Assembly (NCBI GenBank): GCA_014925825.1
Contig: JACGCK010000033.1
Span: 124,001-188,000 of the forward strand
Length of the DNA: 64,000 nucleotides
Source of the DNA: Pholiota molesta
Taxonomy: Eukaryota; Basidiomycota; Agaricomycetes; Agaricales; Strophariaceae
Direction: 5' to 3'
The position numbers and the translations under genes were made by a program. Shown piece after piece: positions 1-12,434 of this stretch. The notes beneath the pieces are model-generated. The model did not search any database. It was not told where the DNA came from and saw only the letters and a list, made by a program, of their open reading frames with translations. Each line of letters begins with the position of its first letter. Positions within the stretch are counted from its first letter, which is position 1.

Positions 1-1953
1 CTACACTGAAGCGAGAGGATATCTTGCATACACCTGACGAAGGTCAAGCATTTTCAACAAATCTGGTTTTCACGATTCTTCGGGTCATCATCAAGTACGG
101 CGGAGAGGGTTTTGGACGATTTGAGAAAGATCTCGAGAAGCGGCAACCAAATAGCCCTCATAAAATTGAAGTTCATCGCTCCGAGCTTCATCCTCTACCT
201 GCCTGGAATATTGATGAATCAACGATCACAGGGAATGCCGAAGTTTGCGACGCTATCTACAACGAGCTCGACCTTGGAAAATCTTCCGGAGATAGGGTGC
301 GGTTTATGAGCGGTGATCAGCTTTCGATTGCTCGTCTTCGTGCACTCGAGAATATTAGAGCAGGTCATGAAGATTCAGAACAAGGATTTTTCTGGGGTGT
401 ATGGATTCCAGGACTGTTTCATGCAAAAATTGCAGACGTACATGGCATACTCTTAGGACATTTTGGCAAGCCTGACACTGGGCAACGAAATCCAGGATCC
501 CTCTGGTTCCACAATGCTCATATTAACCGGCTGCCTATCACCATTTCGTCTCCTCCCACATTCCGAACATGCCGAGACCTTGTCTTTGTCTCGCTCTACG
601 CCCGAGTCCTCCACTGTCTGCTTCTTGTATCTGGACATGCATCTCTCGAAGACTATCTTGCCAAAGTTTCAGGCTGGGAAGAGCTCTACCATCATGCTGA
701 GCAGATCTACAGCGAGTATGCGAGCCCTTTCAAGGTGGAAGAATTGCGATGGCAGCGTGAAAGATGCAAGGCCGTGAAACCAACAGAAGGGGACATGGTG
801 TTCGAAAATGCACTTCTTTTCATGCGTGACGCTCTTATTTCACGAGAATTTACCGATGCTGTTAAGGCTGGTGACTCAGGTCGGGTTGTTCTTGTCCTCA
901 AGATTTGGGCATTATCTTTCAGGGGAAATGGCAGGACCAAGTATGCCTACGAAATGTTGCATTTTATTCACAATATCACCAATGCCTGGCCCGAAGCCAT
1001 CCGGTTTGATTTAATCCCTTCTTATTTGGAAAATATCATGCTCAAGTATTATATTCAGAGACATCGTACTTAAGAACTGGCTCCTCAATACGACTGGAAA
1101 TCCAAACTCATTCTGTGAGTTTGATCTCACACAGGAACATCTCAACTTCTGGATCAAGGTGAATGCAAAATTTCAGCTGCAGAGAATTGATTCGCTAACA
1201 GAAATATAGAATGCATACAAGGCCCATGGTACTAATGCATCATGGGAGTGGTTGGAAATTATTGCGCCTATCTGTGACGCCCTTCGTAAACTTGCACGTA
1301 ACTTTAACGATATGCTCGGAACAGCGCAAGGAGTTCAACACTCACCACCAGACCTTACAGAAGATATAGCATCATTGATGACTAGCCTCGATGCGAATGA
1401 TGTCTACCGCGTGAAGAAGGGACGAGTGTTGGTAGACGAGGGCGACGAACCAGTCAAGGATTTCGTAGCAGCTGGTTTGCAGAGCCTCGAAGATGGTCCT
1501 AAAAGTCCATTGGTTGAGTATAATGCTGCATTCCGGAGACTTCAGAAAAGGAGGAACATGTCTGCAGTTTCCTCAGCTTCACTTCCAGCGACTTCATCCG
1601 CAACTGTTCCCACTGCATATTCGGACACCCTGGATTCAGCAGGTCAACCAGATTTGGAGACGGCGATTGCAGAAGCAACGGAGACGTCTCCTGATGAAAA
1701 TAGTGAAGTACTCATAGATGTGGAGGTACTCACTGATTTTCCAGCAGATTTATCCATCGGATTCGACTCCAACGACGATCAGGGCGATGAACCAACCGAG
1801 GTGGATAGGATCCTTGATGACTTGGAGCACGGTGTTGTCGAGCCTACACTGCAAAGACTGTCGGAGAGAGATGTAGAGTTGGATATGGACGAGTTTATGA
1901 TAGAGAATAGCGATAGTGACAGCGACGGGAGCGAGACAGAGGGCGAGGACTAG
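1..1953 (+). CDS. DUF6589 domain protein, 3' part (cut by window edge)
   Basis: The open frame runs off the left edge, so the N-terminus is missing. Three exons fit: 1-1003, 1059-1158 and 1210-1953, with GT-AG introns of 55 and 51 bp. Splicing removes the apparent stop near 1071 and gives a continuous passage reading AIRDIVLKNWLLNTTG, then LTQEHLNFWIKNAYKAHG and ASWEWLEIIAP. This arrangement (GDQLSIARLRAL, WFH, then NFWIK-Y-AHG-WEW) is what I know as DUF6589, a family of unknown function that is abundant in Agaricomycetes. The C-terminus is acidic, ending in a DSDSDGSETEGED run. Members are often dispersed and repetitive, so a link to mobile DNA is possible but nothing here proves it. Function unknown. 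Confidence 0.8.
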
Positions 1954-4900
1954 GGTGACTGCCGTGGGCGTCTAACGAAATCGATGGAATTTGTCTAAGT
2001 CCGATGTGACATGTGTGACCCTCTCAAATGATGCCCGTTTGGCCCAGCCGTTTCTGAGAACAGCTTGCGGAGTTCGAAAGAAACGGATGGTCACGAGCCT
2101 AGCCTTCATGCGGAGTACAGGTTCGATTGGTATTTCTCGATTTCCCCTTAAGGATATTCGGCAATCACGGCCGTCCCGTGATGAATATAAAAATAACCCC
2201 ATCATCCCTCATCCCGCCATGGCCGTTACATCTCTCCGAGAGACCGGTTTGCCTGTCTGAAGGCGGCCAACCCCAGCAGCCGACGTTCTGAGTTTGAACA
2301 TAGCAGCGGTCCAGCGGTACGGAGTCTGTGGAGGTGCCCCCGCCCTAAAAGCTCGTGAAATACGATATGTTCAGTAGTAGATGGTTTTTTAAATATATTC
2401 CAGAGAATTAACGAGCAGTGGCTGGCATCGCTGAAGGTACAAGTTCTCTTCACACTTTGCCGGCATGTACGTGCCATGATTTTATTAGCACTGCTTTTTC
2501 CAATGAGTACATTTTCCAAACATTTTTAAGCTTGGGGACATATACTAGAAGAAAAAATCCAATGACAAGAAACAATGCAGATCTGATGAATACTCTATTT
2601 ATTGTGGAATCTTAGAGGCAGAGCCATCCATAGCGCAGATTGCAGGCCATGAAGATTATGTTTTTGGGCTACTACTAAGGGACCAGGTGCGTTGGTGCCG
2701 AACTCGGGAGACTCGATGGCTTAGCGGCCAAGATAATTTACTTACCATAGGCAGGCCGGAGACGGGCGGTGTCATCCTTAGATGCGGCCGTAAAACGGAA
2801 TGTGTTCCACTATCTAATCATGTATACACTGATGGGAAAGGCTGGGAAAGGGCAGGATCACTACGCGAGTCTAAGCGACGTAAGCGAGAAATACCAATCG
2901 AACGATACCTCCCTTCATGCGCACCCCTTCAGATTATCCCAGTTCAGACTCATACATAAAATGGCCCGTAATCCTCGCTACTTAGGCTGTACCATTCTTG
3001 ACCATCCTAACCCATACTGGCCCAAGCACCACAGGTCCCCAACACAACTGCGCCAATATTCCCACAGAATAGATCCCAACATGGTCATTCCTGCACACAA
3101 TAATATCTCAAAATAGACATGTCTCACTCTGGCCGTGCAATCCATGCTCTCAGCGTCTGTTGCATAGCCCACTTACATGCGGTCGGTCGTGAAATTTGCG
3201 TGGTAAACGCATCGAAGTGCGTCGGAGACATCTCTAGCGACTATCTTATGGTTCATTCGAGGTGTCGAGAGGTCGGAGGGGAAACCAACCTTACTTTTCA
3301 CCTGGAAATCCGATAGTTGCGATACCTCCGGGGCACAGCTTCGATTAGATTTGCCATCTCAACGTATCTCGACATTTTCAACACCAAGAACAGTATCTTC
3401 CCCCATCTGGTTCTGAAGAAATACTCTTGTCGTCAATCTCCTATGTTTCGAATTATTCATCATTTAGATGGCCAATTATATGATGAATTATCGTCTAAGT
3501 ACTAGTATCTCCTTTGAATACGCCAGCCATCTCTTGCAAGCTATGATTCATTGCATTAGCCGTGATAGTAATATTACTATTTGGACTTCACTTTGGGGCC
3601 TGTGCTGGCGCATACGATATTGAGACCGTTTTAGAGCAGGTCAAATACTTAGTTCACGAGTCGTTGATAGTTATATGTATAATTCAAGTAGCACGAAGAA
3701 AAGAAACAGAGAAACGGCTGTTAGGGCAACAATCGAGAATCGAGAGTCGAGACATATCTCGAAATTATCGAGGTATGGTACCGGTGCCCATAATGTTTCG
3801 AATCACTCGGTTGGATGGTGACACCAAGTATCATCCATGCACATTTTCTCACTACAGTAACAATACCAGATATCATAGATATATCTCCTTTGAAGACCGT
3901 TAGCCATCAGAAACAACGATAGCAACAAACCCCTTCCAAAGCGGACTCATGGCAGCGCGGTATACTGCGGTATAGTGCAAGTAATCGTACTCCGGAAGAC
4001 CCAGGCCGGTACAAGCGGGAAGCGCTTAGCGCTTATCTGCCACCATCGACCGCCGCCCTTATACTTAGCGACCAGTCGAATCCGTAATCACACAGGCTTA
4101 TCGGAGCGATAAGATTCCAATAACATTGTTGACAAGTGAGGAATCTCCAGAGGGAGACGGATTCCAGTTATGAATGCAGCAGCGGGCGGCAAGGATAATA
4201 GAAATATATATATACACTACCGCCAATGATAGACTGCCGCCCCCGCCCAAGTGCTGCGACGCAGCGTAGATCTGACTTATCAACCGCTCCAATTTTCCAT
4301 TAAAGTGTCTTCATTCCAGAGGCGCCTATCTTTAATGGAACATACATAGCTTCATCTGTTAACTTGAGCACGCCACACATCTCCGAAAAGTTCCCCCGAC
4401 TCCCCATCCTACCGTCCGAATCCCGACACCACCCTAAAACCAGTGAGGGCCACATATCCTAGCTAAGTATACCCACTATGTGCACCTCTCCGGCGCTCTC
4501 GGTCCATCACTCTGCCTACAATTATCCATATTCCATACGTGGCAGAAGGTGCCGCATCCTATCATGGCTTCAGTACCACCGTTAACGACCTCTACATTCG
4601 CTCCGGATGGGTAGGACACGGGGATCGCTATCTAAGAATACCATTGGCATAAGCCATTGCCAGTGGCACGTCTTGGCACACACGCACGCGAAGATGCGTA
4701 AATTTATCCTGATTCTGATATAAATATAACCAGACGCTGCATATAACTAAATATTGAGATTAAGGACATAGATTAGATATAAATTACCCTCTCTGGCGCA
4801 TCTCCGGGACCCAGGTGCACTTTTGCTTGTCCGTGTATCATACGGTGTATGGCACGCCGCCACTACACAGTTGCAGAAAAAACTTTATCCGTTATCTGCT

Positions 4901-6422
4901 GTTACACTAAGAAACACCCTGTCCAGGCCCCCGAGTCGCAAAGTCGCGCCAGGCTAGTAAGGGTCACCCCATTCGTGATTTGGGATTGTACTTGCAGAAA
5001 GACACATGGTCTGATTATGATTATTTTATCCTTCCTTTCCTACGGTATACGGCGATTAAAGGATTAGAGCGTATACCGCATAAAGGCCTTAACTTGAAGA
5101 AACAACTTTCCAACTGCTGTACTTCAGGGCCTTTGATGCCCACATTGCCGACAGCTATCAGCGGAGAGGCGCAGGTGACCATACGCAAAAAGGCGTGTCA
5201 TTTTTGCGTGTTCATACTAGTGCTATTCGAGTACCTTAAACCTGGCGTGCTCTGATTCCCGAATACTCGTTGACTAAATATTGGCCGAGAACGAAGCAGC
5301 GTGGAGAGCGATGCACGCTGATTGCAGCGTGTCCTCGGTTAATTGCTTTAATGATCGCCAAAGTTTCATTAATCTGAAGTAAGTATTAACCCATGACACA
5401 ATGTTCTATAGTCATACGCAGACGTAGCGGACACTGACAAATTCTAGAAGACGAAATTGAGTCGGATGTTTCCAGTCGTGTCACAATTGATTTATTATCT
5501 GTTTAATACCTCAGGATTGCGTCTATTACGATGGTCGTACCAGGATACTCAACTGCTCGTAGGCAAGACACCAAAGCCGACGCTGTGGAGTAGAAGGGTC
5601 ACAGACAACATAGCTTTGCGCGGCTTCTACAGTAATGGCAAGATTTATTTACTATAAGCTGGCATAAACCTTCATAGTGGTATGTGTTTGGCCATGGTGT
5701 ATAAGGCCCTGACTCAGAAAGATAGCAAGAAAGATAAAGCTGAGAAAGATGGATAAGTATTTGGTCAAGTCCGAGTCGAAAGGACCTTATGTGCCCCGAC
5801 GAGACAAATATATCGTATGGTGCCGCATTGGTTACTACAGAAGTATTTCCATACCTCCATTCCATGTCTTTCTTTTATCAAATTTACCGCCCGCGCTCAA
5901 GTATTACCCAAGAAGGATTGAGTCGACTTTGAGCGAGTATCGGATATGTGTGTGGCCCGGTCAGTGCCATGATGTCGTTTGGTGTAAAATCGGCCTTCTC
6001 AATATTATATCTGGGTGCGATATAAGCACTCTACTCAAAGGCGATAGAGAAACGAACCCGAAGTATTCTCACTAGGCCTTGGCGCATCGGCACTGGCGCG
6101 GGCGCTGAGCGCTGAGCGCACGCCGCGCACATCTCGGGGCCGTGTGACAATACAGGTGATGCGTATTATGCCGCCGACTCGGAACATTCTTTAGCTTCGA
6201 CCAAGCTTCAACGTTCAACTTGAATTATCCTCTACTCCTTTCATTAGCTCAAGCCGAAACTTATAGCGTACAGTTAAACCGTATTCCAAGGTTTGTGCTC
6301 GTACCATATTCCTGATATGCAGTACACTTACATTAGGACTACGCACGCCTTTGCCACGTTCCTTCAAGACCATCACTTGAATTATTCTCTGCTGAGCCGA
6401 CCTCAGTTACCGCTGATAGGCC
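1954..6422. other. gene-poor stretch
   Basis: About 4.5 kb without a convincing gene. The open frames are short, without family motifs and without matching splice sites. The stretch holds AGCGCTTA-type motifs near 4020-4036 and GCGCTGAGCGCTGAGCGC near 6101-6119. The last 300 bp should carry the promoter of the F-box gene that follows. Confidence 0.5.
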
Positions 6423-8177
6423 ATGCATGGACCAGTCTCACTCGACGACAGCACCTCAATCGAAGAATCACACCGACTCATCGATGAGGCGATTGCGCTG
6501 CATCAGGCCTCCGTGTTGGCATTGAAATCTCAGAAAAATAGCCTGGCACCTATCTCGCGCCTGCCTCCCGAACTTCTCTCCCAGATTTTTTCCCTCGTGA
6601 AAACAAAAGTGATATCGCACCATTCTACGATGTCGCCGACTGGTTTGGAATGGGTTAAAGTGACCCATGTCAGTACCCATTGGAGGCATATCGCTATCAA
6701 TTTGCCGAGTTTGTGGGTCGATCCACCGCTTAAAAACTTTCGATGGGTTCAAGAAATGCTTCAAAGATCCAAGGACGCTGGCCTTGAGATTATGGTTGAT
6801 CTCGATCCTGCAACGATACATGATGTACGCCCAGGGCTTGAGCTCTCCCTGAAACATGGCTGGCGCATCAAACATCTCTCTTTCCAGGGCTTCGTCGACA
6901 TGTCTGTATGGAATACTTTACAAAAAGCATTGCCCAAGTCTGCTCCGCAACTCGAACATCTTAGCATAAAGTTCAGCCGCTCTCAAATTGAGACGAGCTC
7001 CCCTATTGTGCTCTCAGAAGAGGTTTTCCGCGAAACGAGAAAGCTGCGCCATCTGGAGTTGTCCCGGTGTAATATCAACTGGAACTCACATCCATCTCTC
7101 CTGCGCTCTCTCACACATCTCACGCTACGTCGCCTCAGCTTGGATTCTAAGCCAACCGGAAAACAGTTCATGGATGCGCTCAAGGGAATGCCTGATTTAC
7201 AATCACTGTGCCTAGTAGACTCACTTCCAGTCGAGCAAAAGTGGGACGTCGAACAAATTCACCTCACGTCTCTTCGAACTCTCTCCATAAACTCCATACA
7301 TACAGAGGTCGAAACGTTTTTTCGCTGTGTCACGTTCCCGCCAACCGCAATGGTTCATGTCGGCTACGTTTGGGATATGACTTTTACCTCTCACACAGAC
7401 GTATCTGGTATCATCTTAGGCCTCTTCCGATCATATTCAATTCCTTTCCACACTCTGGTTTTGCACCAAACTCGGCGTTCGGATGGAATACTTCTCAAAT
7501 TATTTACAAATGCCACAGCAGAATTGGATGATCCAACATACTATTATAATTCCATTGCAAACTTGGAGATAACATTTCGTCGCAAGGCCAAATCCCAGTC
7601 CCCAGAGCAATATATTGCAAAACTTATCACCGATATCTTCGACAGTACAACACCATTACAATCTGTCCTCATGCATATTGATCTGAGGGGAATGTGTGAA
7701 CTCTCAGTTCAGACAATGGCGAATACATTTGGAATACTACCCCAAGTGTGCTCGGTCAGGGCAGACAGGAAAACCAGCAGACTCTTTCTCAAGGCATTAA
7801 GGCTCGGGTCATACACCGAGAAACCCAAACCCACTAGCACAGCTGAAAAACTCTATTTCCCTAATTTGTCCGCGATTCATTTCTATAGAACCGACTTCTG
7901 GTTTCCTGGTCTTCCGGACTATGCGAAAGATCCGTGGACCATTTCGGCCAAATCATTGAAGGACTGCATCATCCAACGTTCTCAATCTAGTGCGAAGATT
8001 GAAACTTTAACCTTCAGTTACTGTGTTTATCTCAGGCAGCGCGACGCGGATTCACTTTCGCAAACTGTGGGCAACATTTATTGTTGTGGATGCGATTTAG
8101 ACAACTACGACAACTTGGAAGAGTACAGCGAAGAGGAAGATCGTGAGACCTTGTGTACACCTTTGAACTTCAGATAA
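6423..8177 (+). CDS. F-box protein with leucine-rich-like C-terminal part
   Basis: Single-exon gene, 584 residues, starting at ATG 6423. The first 40 residues (LDDSTSIEESHRLIDEAIAL) form a helix, followed by the F-box at about residues 43-90 (SRLPPELLSQIFSLVK, then WVKVTHVSTHWRHIAINLPSLW). The rest has irregular leucine-rich stretches such as LRHLELSRCNINW and LTHLTLRRLSL. F-box proteins dock on SKP1 in SCF ubiquitin ligases and select substrates; the substrate here is unknown. A close paralogue lies on the opposite strand at 33397-35313. That copy has a much longer acidic tail; this one stops soon after a short EEYSEEED run. Frame intact, no introns seen. Confidence 0.85.
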   Translation: MHGPVSLDDSTSIEESHRLIDEAIALHQASVLALKSQKNSLAPISRLPPELLSQIFSLVKTKVISHHSTMSPTGLEWVKVTHVSTHWRHIAINLPSLWVDPPLKNFRWVQEMLQRSKDAGLEIMVDLDPATIHDVRPGLELSLKHGWRIKHLSFQGFVDMSVWNTLQKALPKSAPQLEHLSIKFSRSQIETSSPIVLSEEVFRETRKLRHLELSRCNINWNSHPSLLRSLTHLTLRRLSLDSKPTGKQFMDALKGMPDLQSLCLVDSLPVEQKWDVEQIHLTSLRTLSINSIHTEVETFFRCVTFPPTAMVHVGYVWDMTFTSHTDVSGIILGLFRSYSIPFHTLVLHQTRRSDGILLKLFTNATAELDDPTYYYNSIANLEITFRRKAKSQSPEQYIAKLITDIFDSTTPLQSVLMHIDLRGMCELSVQTMANTFGILPQVCSVRADRKTSRLFLKALRLGSYTEKPKPTSTAEKLYFPNLSAIHFYRTDFWFPGLPDYAKDPWTISAKSLKDCIIQRSQSSAKIETLTFSYCVYLRQRDADSLSQTVGNIYCCGCDLDNYDNLEEYSEEEDRETLCTPLNFR

Positions 8178-9186
8178 GTAGCATACAGATCCAAAGATGG
8201 CATGTTTATTTTGATTCCGTCCAATTTCTTCAGGCGCTGGACAGTGGAGACTAGAGTTGGACTTCAATTGTAATTGTGATCAACATCTATTATACAGCAT
8301 CGGGTGTTCATCACTATCCAAGGCTCGCTTGAATCATTTGAAACCTGAGAGTAAGCGTCGAGTAAGTATGTAGTCCAGTTATATCGTTCGGAAATTCAAC
8401 GAAATGGCAAGTACAGACGTCGTAAATTTGTTGGCGAACTGGTGGCGAACTCAAGCTTTTACAAATACTATGATAGTCTCGACAAATCCGATATAAGTGT
8501 TGCAAACTGTGGCGAAGTTCGTTGGGATTCGGATTACAAGCATTAGCTACAATGCGTCGACTCCGAGGCGATGACGTCGAAGAAGCGGACGACGAGGATG
8601 ACGAACAATGACCAGACCATTTTCAAGATTCACGAACAAAGTTCCCTCAATCAGTAGCTTTATATAGATTTTTTTTGTTATTTACGACGCTGGGGGTCAG
8701 GATAGGCCCGTATAATATTACTGCTTGTTTACGAAACAGCATCAGATGAGGGATGTGCACTCAAGTTCAAATGGCGAAAAATGGTCGAAAACGGTTGAAC
8801 GAACGTTGGAGTCCCAACTAATGCCTGTACTCATCCGCCGCTGTGCGGCACATAACTGTGGATATTGGACAATCGACCAAGACAACTGACACAGAAAGTC
8901 GATAATAGATAACCTTTTCAATTCGAGTTGCGTATGTACCCAAATTCAAAAAACATGTCTGTTGGAACCTCGTTCATCGCGAAGCTCCAGAATGTATCGC
9001 GAATTCTGAGAAAAGAGGGAGGGTCTTGGGAGGGTCTACTGTCTATACGTAAATGCTATGTTGTTCACCCCTCCAGTATGTACATCATCACCACCGTTAT
9101 GTCATATAAATGCGTATCGTTGCCAGGTGGCGACAAAGATATCGATGAGAAATAATAAGAAACGAGAAAACGAAAGAAAGATGTGA
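8178..9186. other. intergenic; possible relic of an acidic F-box tail
   Basis: No gene seen. At 8552-8611 a 19-codon frame reads MRRLRGDDVEEADDEDDEQ and stops. Its composition recalls the acidic tail of the F-box paralogue at 33.4 kb, so it may be a remnant of the tail missing from the upstream F-box gene. The 3' UTR of that gene and the converging 3' end of the desaturase gene also lie here. Confidence 0.3.
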
Positions 9187-10824
9187 TCAACCGAGCATGC
9201 CCTCGCCGTCAGAGTAGGCTGCGCTACTGTTATACGGCGAGCTCAGTTCGTTGTATCGCGCAATCTTCAATCGTTGTGAAGGAGGAACAGCCTTATCATC
9301 CAGTCCTTGACGCATACCACCGTGGAGCACACCGACGCGCTTCATGGCAAGCAACTAGAACGATAATGTTAGATATACAGAAGTCGCTGCTATCTCAGGC
9401 GGCCACTCACGTTGTGGGCAGCGTTCGAATGGTCATACACACCACCGAAGAACGCGGTAGTAGCATCTTTGCCGATGAACTTGACCAAGAGATGGGGACC
9501 TCCAGGATGCTCGTCAATGAAATTCGAAACATCATGAATGAATCCAGAGATGAGGATGAGAGGTCGTTTAGCAGCTTGCTCTTGGACTAAAATCATCTGA
9601 TCAGAAACTGTAGACGCTCGTGGAAAAAGTTGAACGTACAGCTCTCCCAGCTGATAACAGGTAGATCGTTACTGTCAGATGGCCATGCAAGTCGCTCTTG
9701 GGTCTCTTTGAGCTTCTTTAATTCCATAGTCAATTGGCCCTTGCGAACTTCATTTTCGGGGAAACCTGGAGATTCCAAATTAAGAAATCGAAATTCTTCA
9801 AAAATCAAATGACATCATACCTTGAGATGACTCGAAAGTCCGATTGCTGGCAAGCGTAGATGAACCACTTGGTAGGATCATACTGATACCACTTGATAGC
9901 GTTGCGGTAGTCCATGGGGAATTGGTGGTGGAAGTTGTGGTATCCCTCACCAATAGTGGCGAGAGCGGTGAGGACATGGTCTCGAGGAGTATGTTTGTCA
10001 TCGAAGGGGCTATCTCCGAGCCAGTGCGCGAGCGAGTTAACGCAGAAAGTGGACTGGTGACAGTTTAGGCTCGTGGGATGAAATGAAAAGCAAAATCGGA
10101 CGCACGTGGTGAACAAAGCACAACCTGAGGACACCCGCATACACATATCCACCACGGGCATCGCCCCAAAATAGCCAGGGAATAATAGTGGGAACGATGA
10201 AACCGAAAATGAAGATCAACGCAATGTAGTGCTTGTGTTGCCATCGGACAACAGGGTTCTTGCTCAAGTCGCTAACATCAGCAACACCGGGCTTTCGGCG
10301 GGGCTTGATGAGCATCCAGCCAATGTGCGAGTAGAAGAAACCCTTGTGGGCATTATAAGGGTCGAGATCAGTGTCGGTGTAGCGATGATGTGCGCGGTGA
10401 CCGCGGCACCACCACTTGATGGAACCTTCAATTGCGCCCGCACCCGCCATGGCGAGGATATATTGGAGTGGAAGAGACGCGTTGTAGGCCCTGTGCGCCC
10501 ACAAACGATGGTATCCCGCCGTAATACCGAGCCCCGTCACGAAGTAGTAGAAGATGGAGAAAAAGAAGTTCCCAGCGCAGCGGGGTGTACACGGCGCCAA
10601 CAAAACCAATGACAGGAGTGAGGCAGAGAATGGCACGTTCAACCAGTTGAGCTCATCGCGAAGTTTTGCCACGAGACAGGAGGAAGAGCTTTGACGGTCT
10701 TGAGAGTGTGCTGGACATAATTATCGGGAATGTGGATATCGGCGGGACTCTCGTCTTCAGTGACCTTGCCGACACGCTTTTCGGCGGTGGCAAGAGAGGG
10801 CATGGGCGAGGGGACGGACGACAT
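9187..10824 (-). CDS. OLE1: delta-9 (stearoyl-CoA) fatty acid desaturase with cytochrome b5 domain
   Basis: Makes oleoyl/palmitoleoyl chains from saturated acyl-CoA in the ER membrane. Exons (minus): 10824-10106, 10053-9821, 9765-9640, 9586-9411, 9354-9187. The three histidine boxes are visible as HRLWAH, HRAHH and HNFHH, with the membrane segments between them. The C-terminal cytochrome b5 domain shows [10 protein letters not shown], followed by YDHSNAAHN. Start chosen at the ATG giving [11 protein letters not shown]; a TTTAAATAG TATA-like box lies near 10890. The frame is interrupted by about five single-base changes: near 10671, 10646, 10574, 9849 and 9763. Restoring each gives textbook family sequence, for example [21 protein letters not shown] minus one residue at the second break. 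Sequence error is more likely than a dead gene, because there are no stops or odd substitutions around the breaks. Confidence 0.9.
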
Positions 10825-12434
10825 GGTGGTCGACGTCGCAGTCGTGAAGATGGAAGCGTTGACGAAAGGCACACAATGTAAGGGGTGGCTATTTAAACTA
10901 TATCCATCATTTTTTTGGGGATCCTGACGCCGTGCATTCGCGGTGCTCCCCGTCCCGCAGCTTGTCTCCACATCTCGCTCCGCATCCGCCCTATTCTTCT
11001 CGCCCTTTAGCAGCCATTTTTCGGTGTCGAGACTGTCTGGGCGTCGCTCACAGCGCTTGCGCGTCGCCCAAGGCGTCCCCAGAAAAATAATTAGCAGCAT
11101 AAAAACGTCGGTCACAGTCACGTGCAATGTCATCAAGCAAATTTTGGGGAGTCCCAAAATGGCAGGTGCCCTCACCCTCACCAGCCCCCACCTCGGCGCC
11201 GTCGCCGCTCTGGGCCGTTCCGGCTTTCACATGCCTTGGCTGCCCAGGCCAACGCCCTCCTCACAGCAACCCCAAAGTCCCTATTCACTCTGGTCTTCTG
11301 CTACTCCGGCGCTGACACCTAGAATGTGGCCGCAAATGCACTGATGCGATGGGGATTTACGCAGAGTTACGCAGCTCAAGCATCTCATATGTCCTGGGGA
11401 GACTCTACATCCCCAAATGAACAAGAATGCGCAGTTGGAAGCATGAAATCCACGTAGGTCGCACCTCGCACCTACCACATTCGACCCCCTCGTAGATCTT
11501 TGGAGATCTTTGGAGATGCTGCCTAACGCAGTTCCTCAAAGCGGTGCCACTGCGCCACCGCCATGGCTTTAAAACAAATCTCCTGATCATGACGCGCATT
11601 ATACCTATCTACATGTGGATGACGTCCGTGGCTGCGACATTGGAAGCAATCAACGCGTGTTTTCATCTACAGAGACGGCTCATTGTTCACACATACGTGT
11701 GACGACTCCAACTATTGGACCCATTCTACGGAGTCGAAGCGCGCTTTTTGCAATGAATCACATCCAATAATAGGATAGCACCTTGGCCACGGGGTCCATA
11801 TCTGAATACACTTCGTCTGCCCTTTACGGTCGTTTTCCTGTCAATACTAATAGGCTGATACTTTGCAATATACACGTGCAAGGCTTTCATGATCTTCCCA
11901 AATTCTCAACCATGCTCGCGCGCATGCCTTCAACGCTGTTGTCATGGGGCACTTTCTCGCCACTTTCACGAGCCTGCTCAAATAGCCACCTTCTTCTCTA
12001 ATTTTGAGGTATGTCCACGCCTTGTAAGTATAACGATGCAAAGGTATGACCCAACTACCCTCGGCCGCGGCGGCACGACTTCAAATCCCGACTCCAAAGT
12101 GTATATCTCGCGTTTCGACCTATCGATTTGAAAACTTGAGGAAAAAAGCTCTGTCCCAAATTATGGACGCTTAGCGCTTATATGTCATCAAGTCTCAAAT
12201 ATTTTGGTTGCCCGGTTTGTCAACTTAGTTTCCGTTTTGAGATAGCGCAGATCACTTATTTTCGCGCATGATTTAGAAGCCCGTAACGACAACGACTGCG
12301 ATCTAAGCGCCCACCCATTTCACGCAAAACGTGTATTTTCTGGCGACAACACGGTAAACATTTATTCAACGAGATATCGAAAAACATGTATCCTTAGATA
12401 GCAAGCAAGCAGATCCAAAGCTGGAGGGGCCTAT
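10825..12434. other. intergenic, upstream of desaturase and downstream of secreted-repeat gene
   Basis: About 1.6 kb. The first 100 bp next to the desaturase hold a TTTAAATAG TATA-like element (minus strand, near 10890). No coding signal found in the rest; a GCTTAGCGCTTA motif lies near 12168-12180. Confidence 0.4.

Noticed and set aside
10639..11181. Longer N-terminus for the desaturase from an upstream ATG
   Set aside because: The extra residues are unlike the family and would run through the TATA-like element; the ATG at 10824 gives a normal start.
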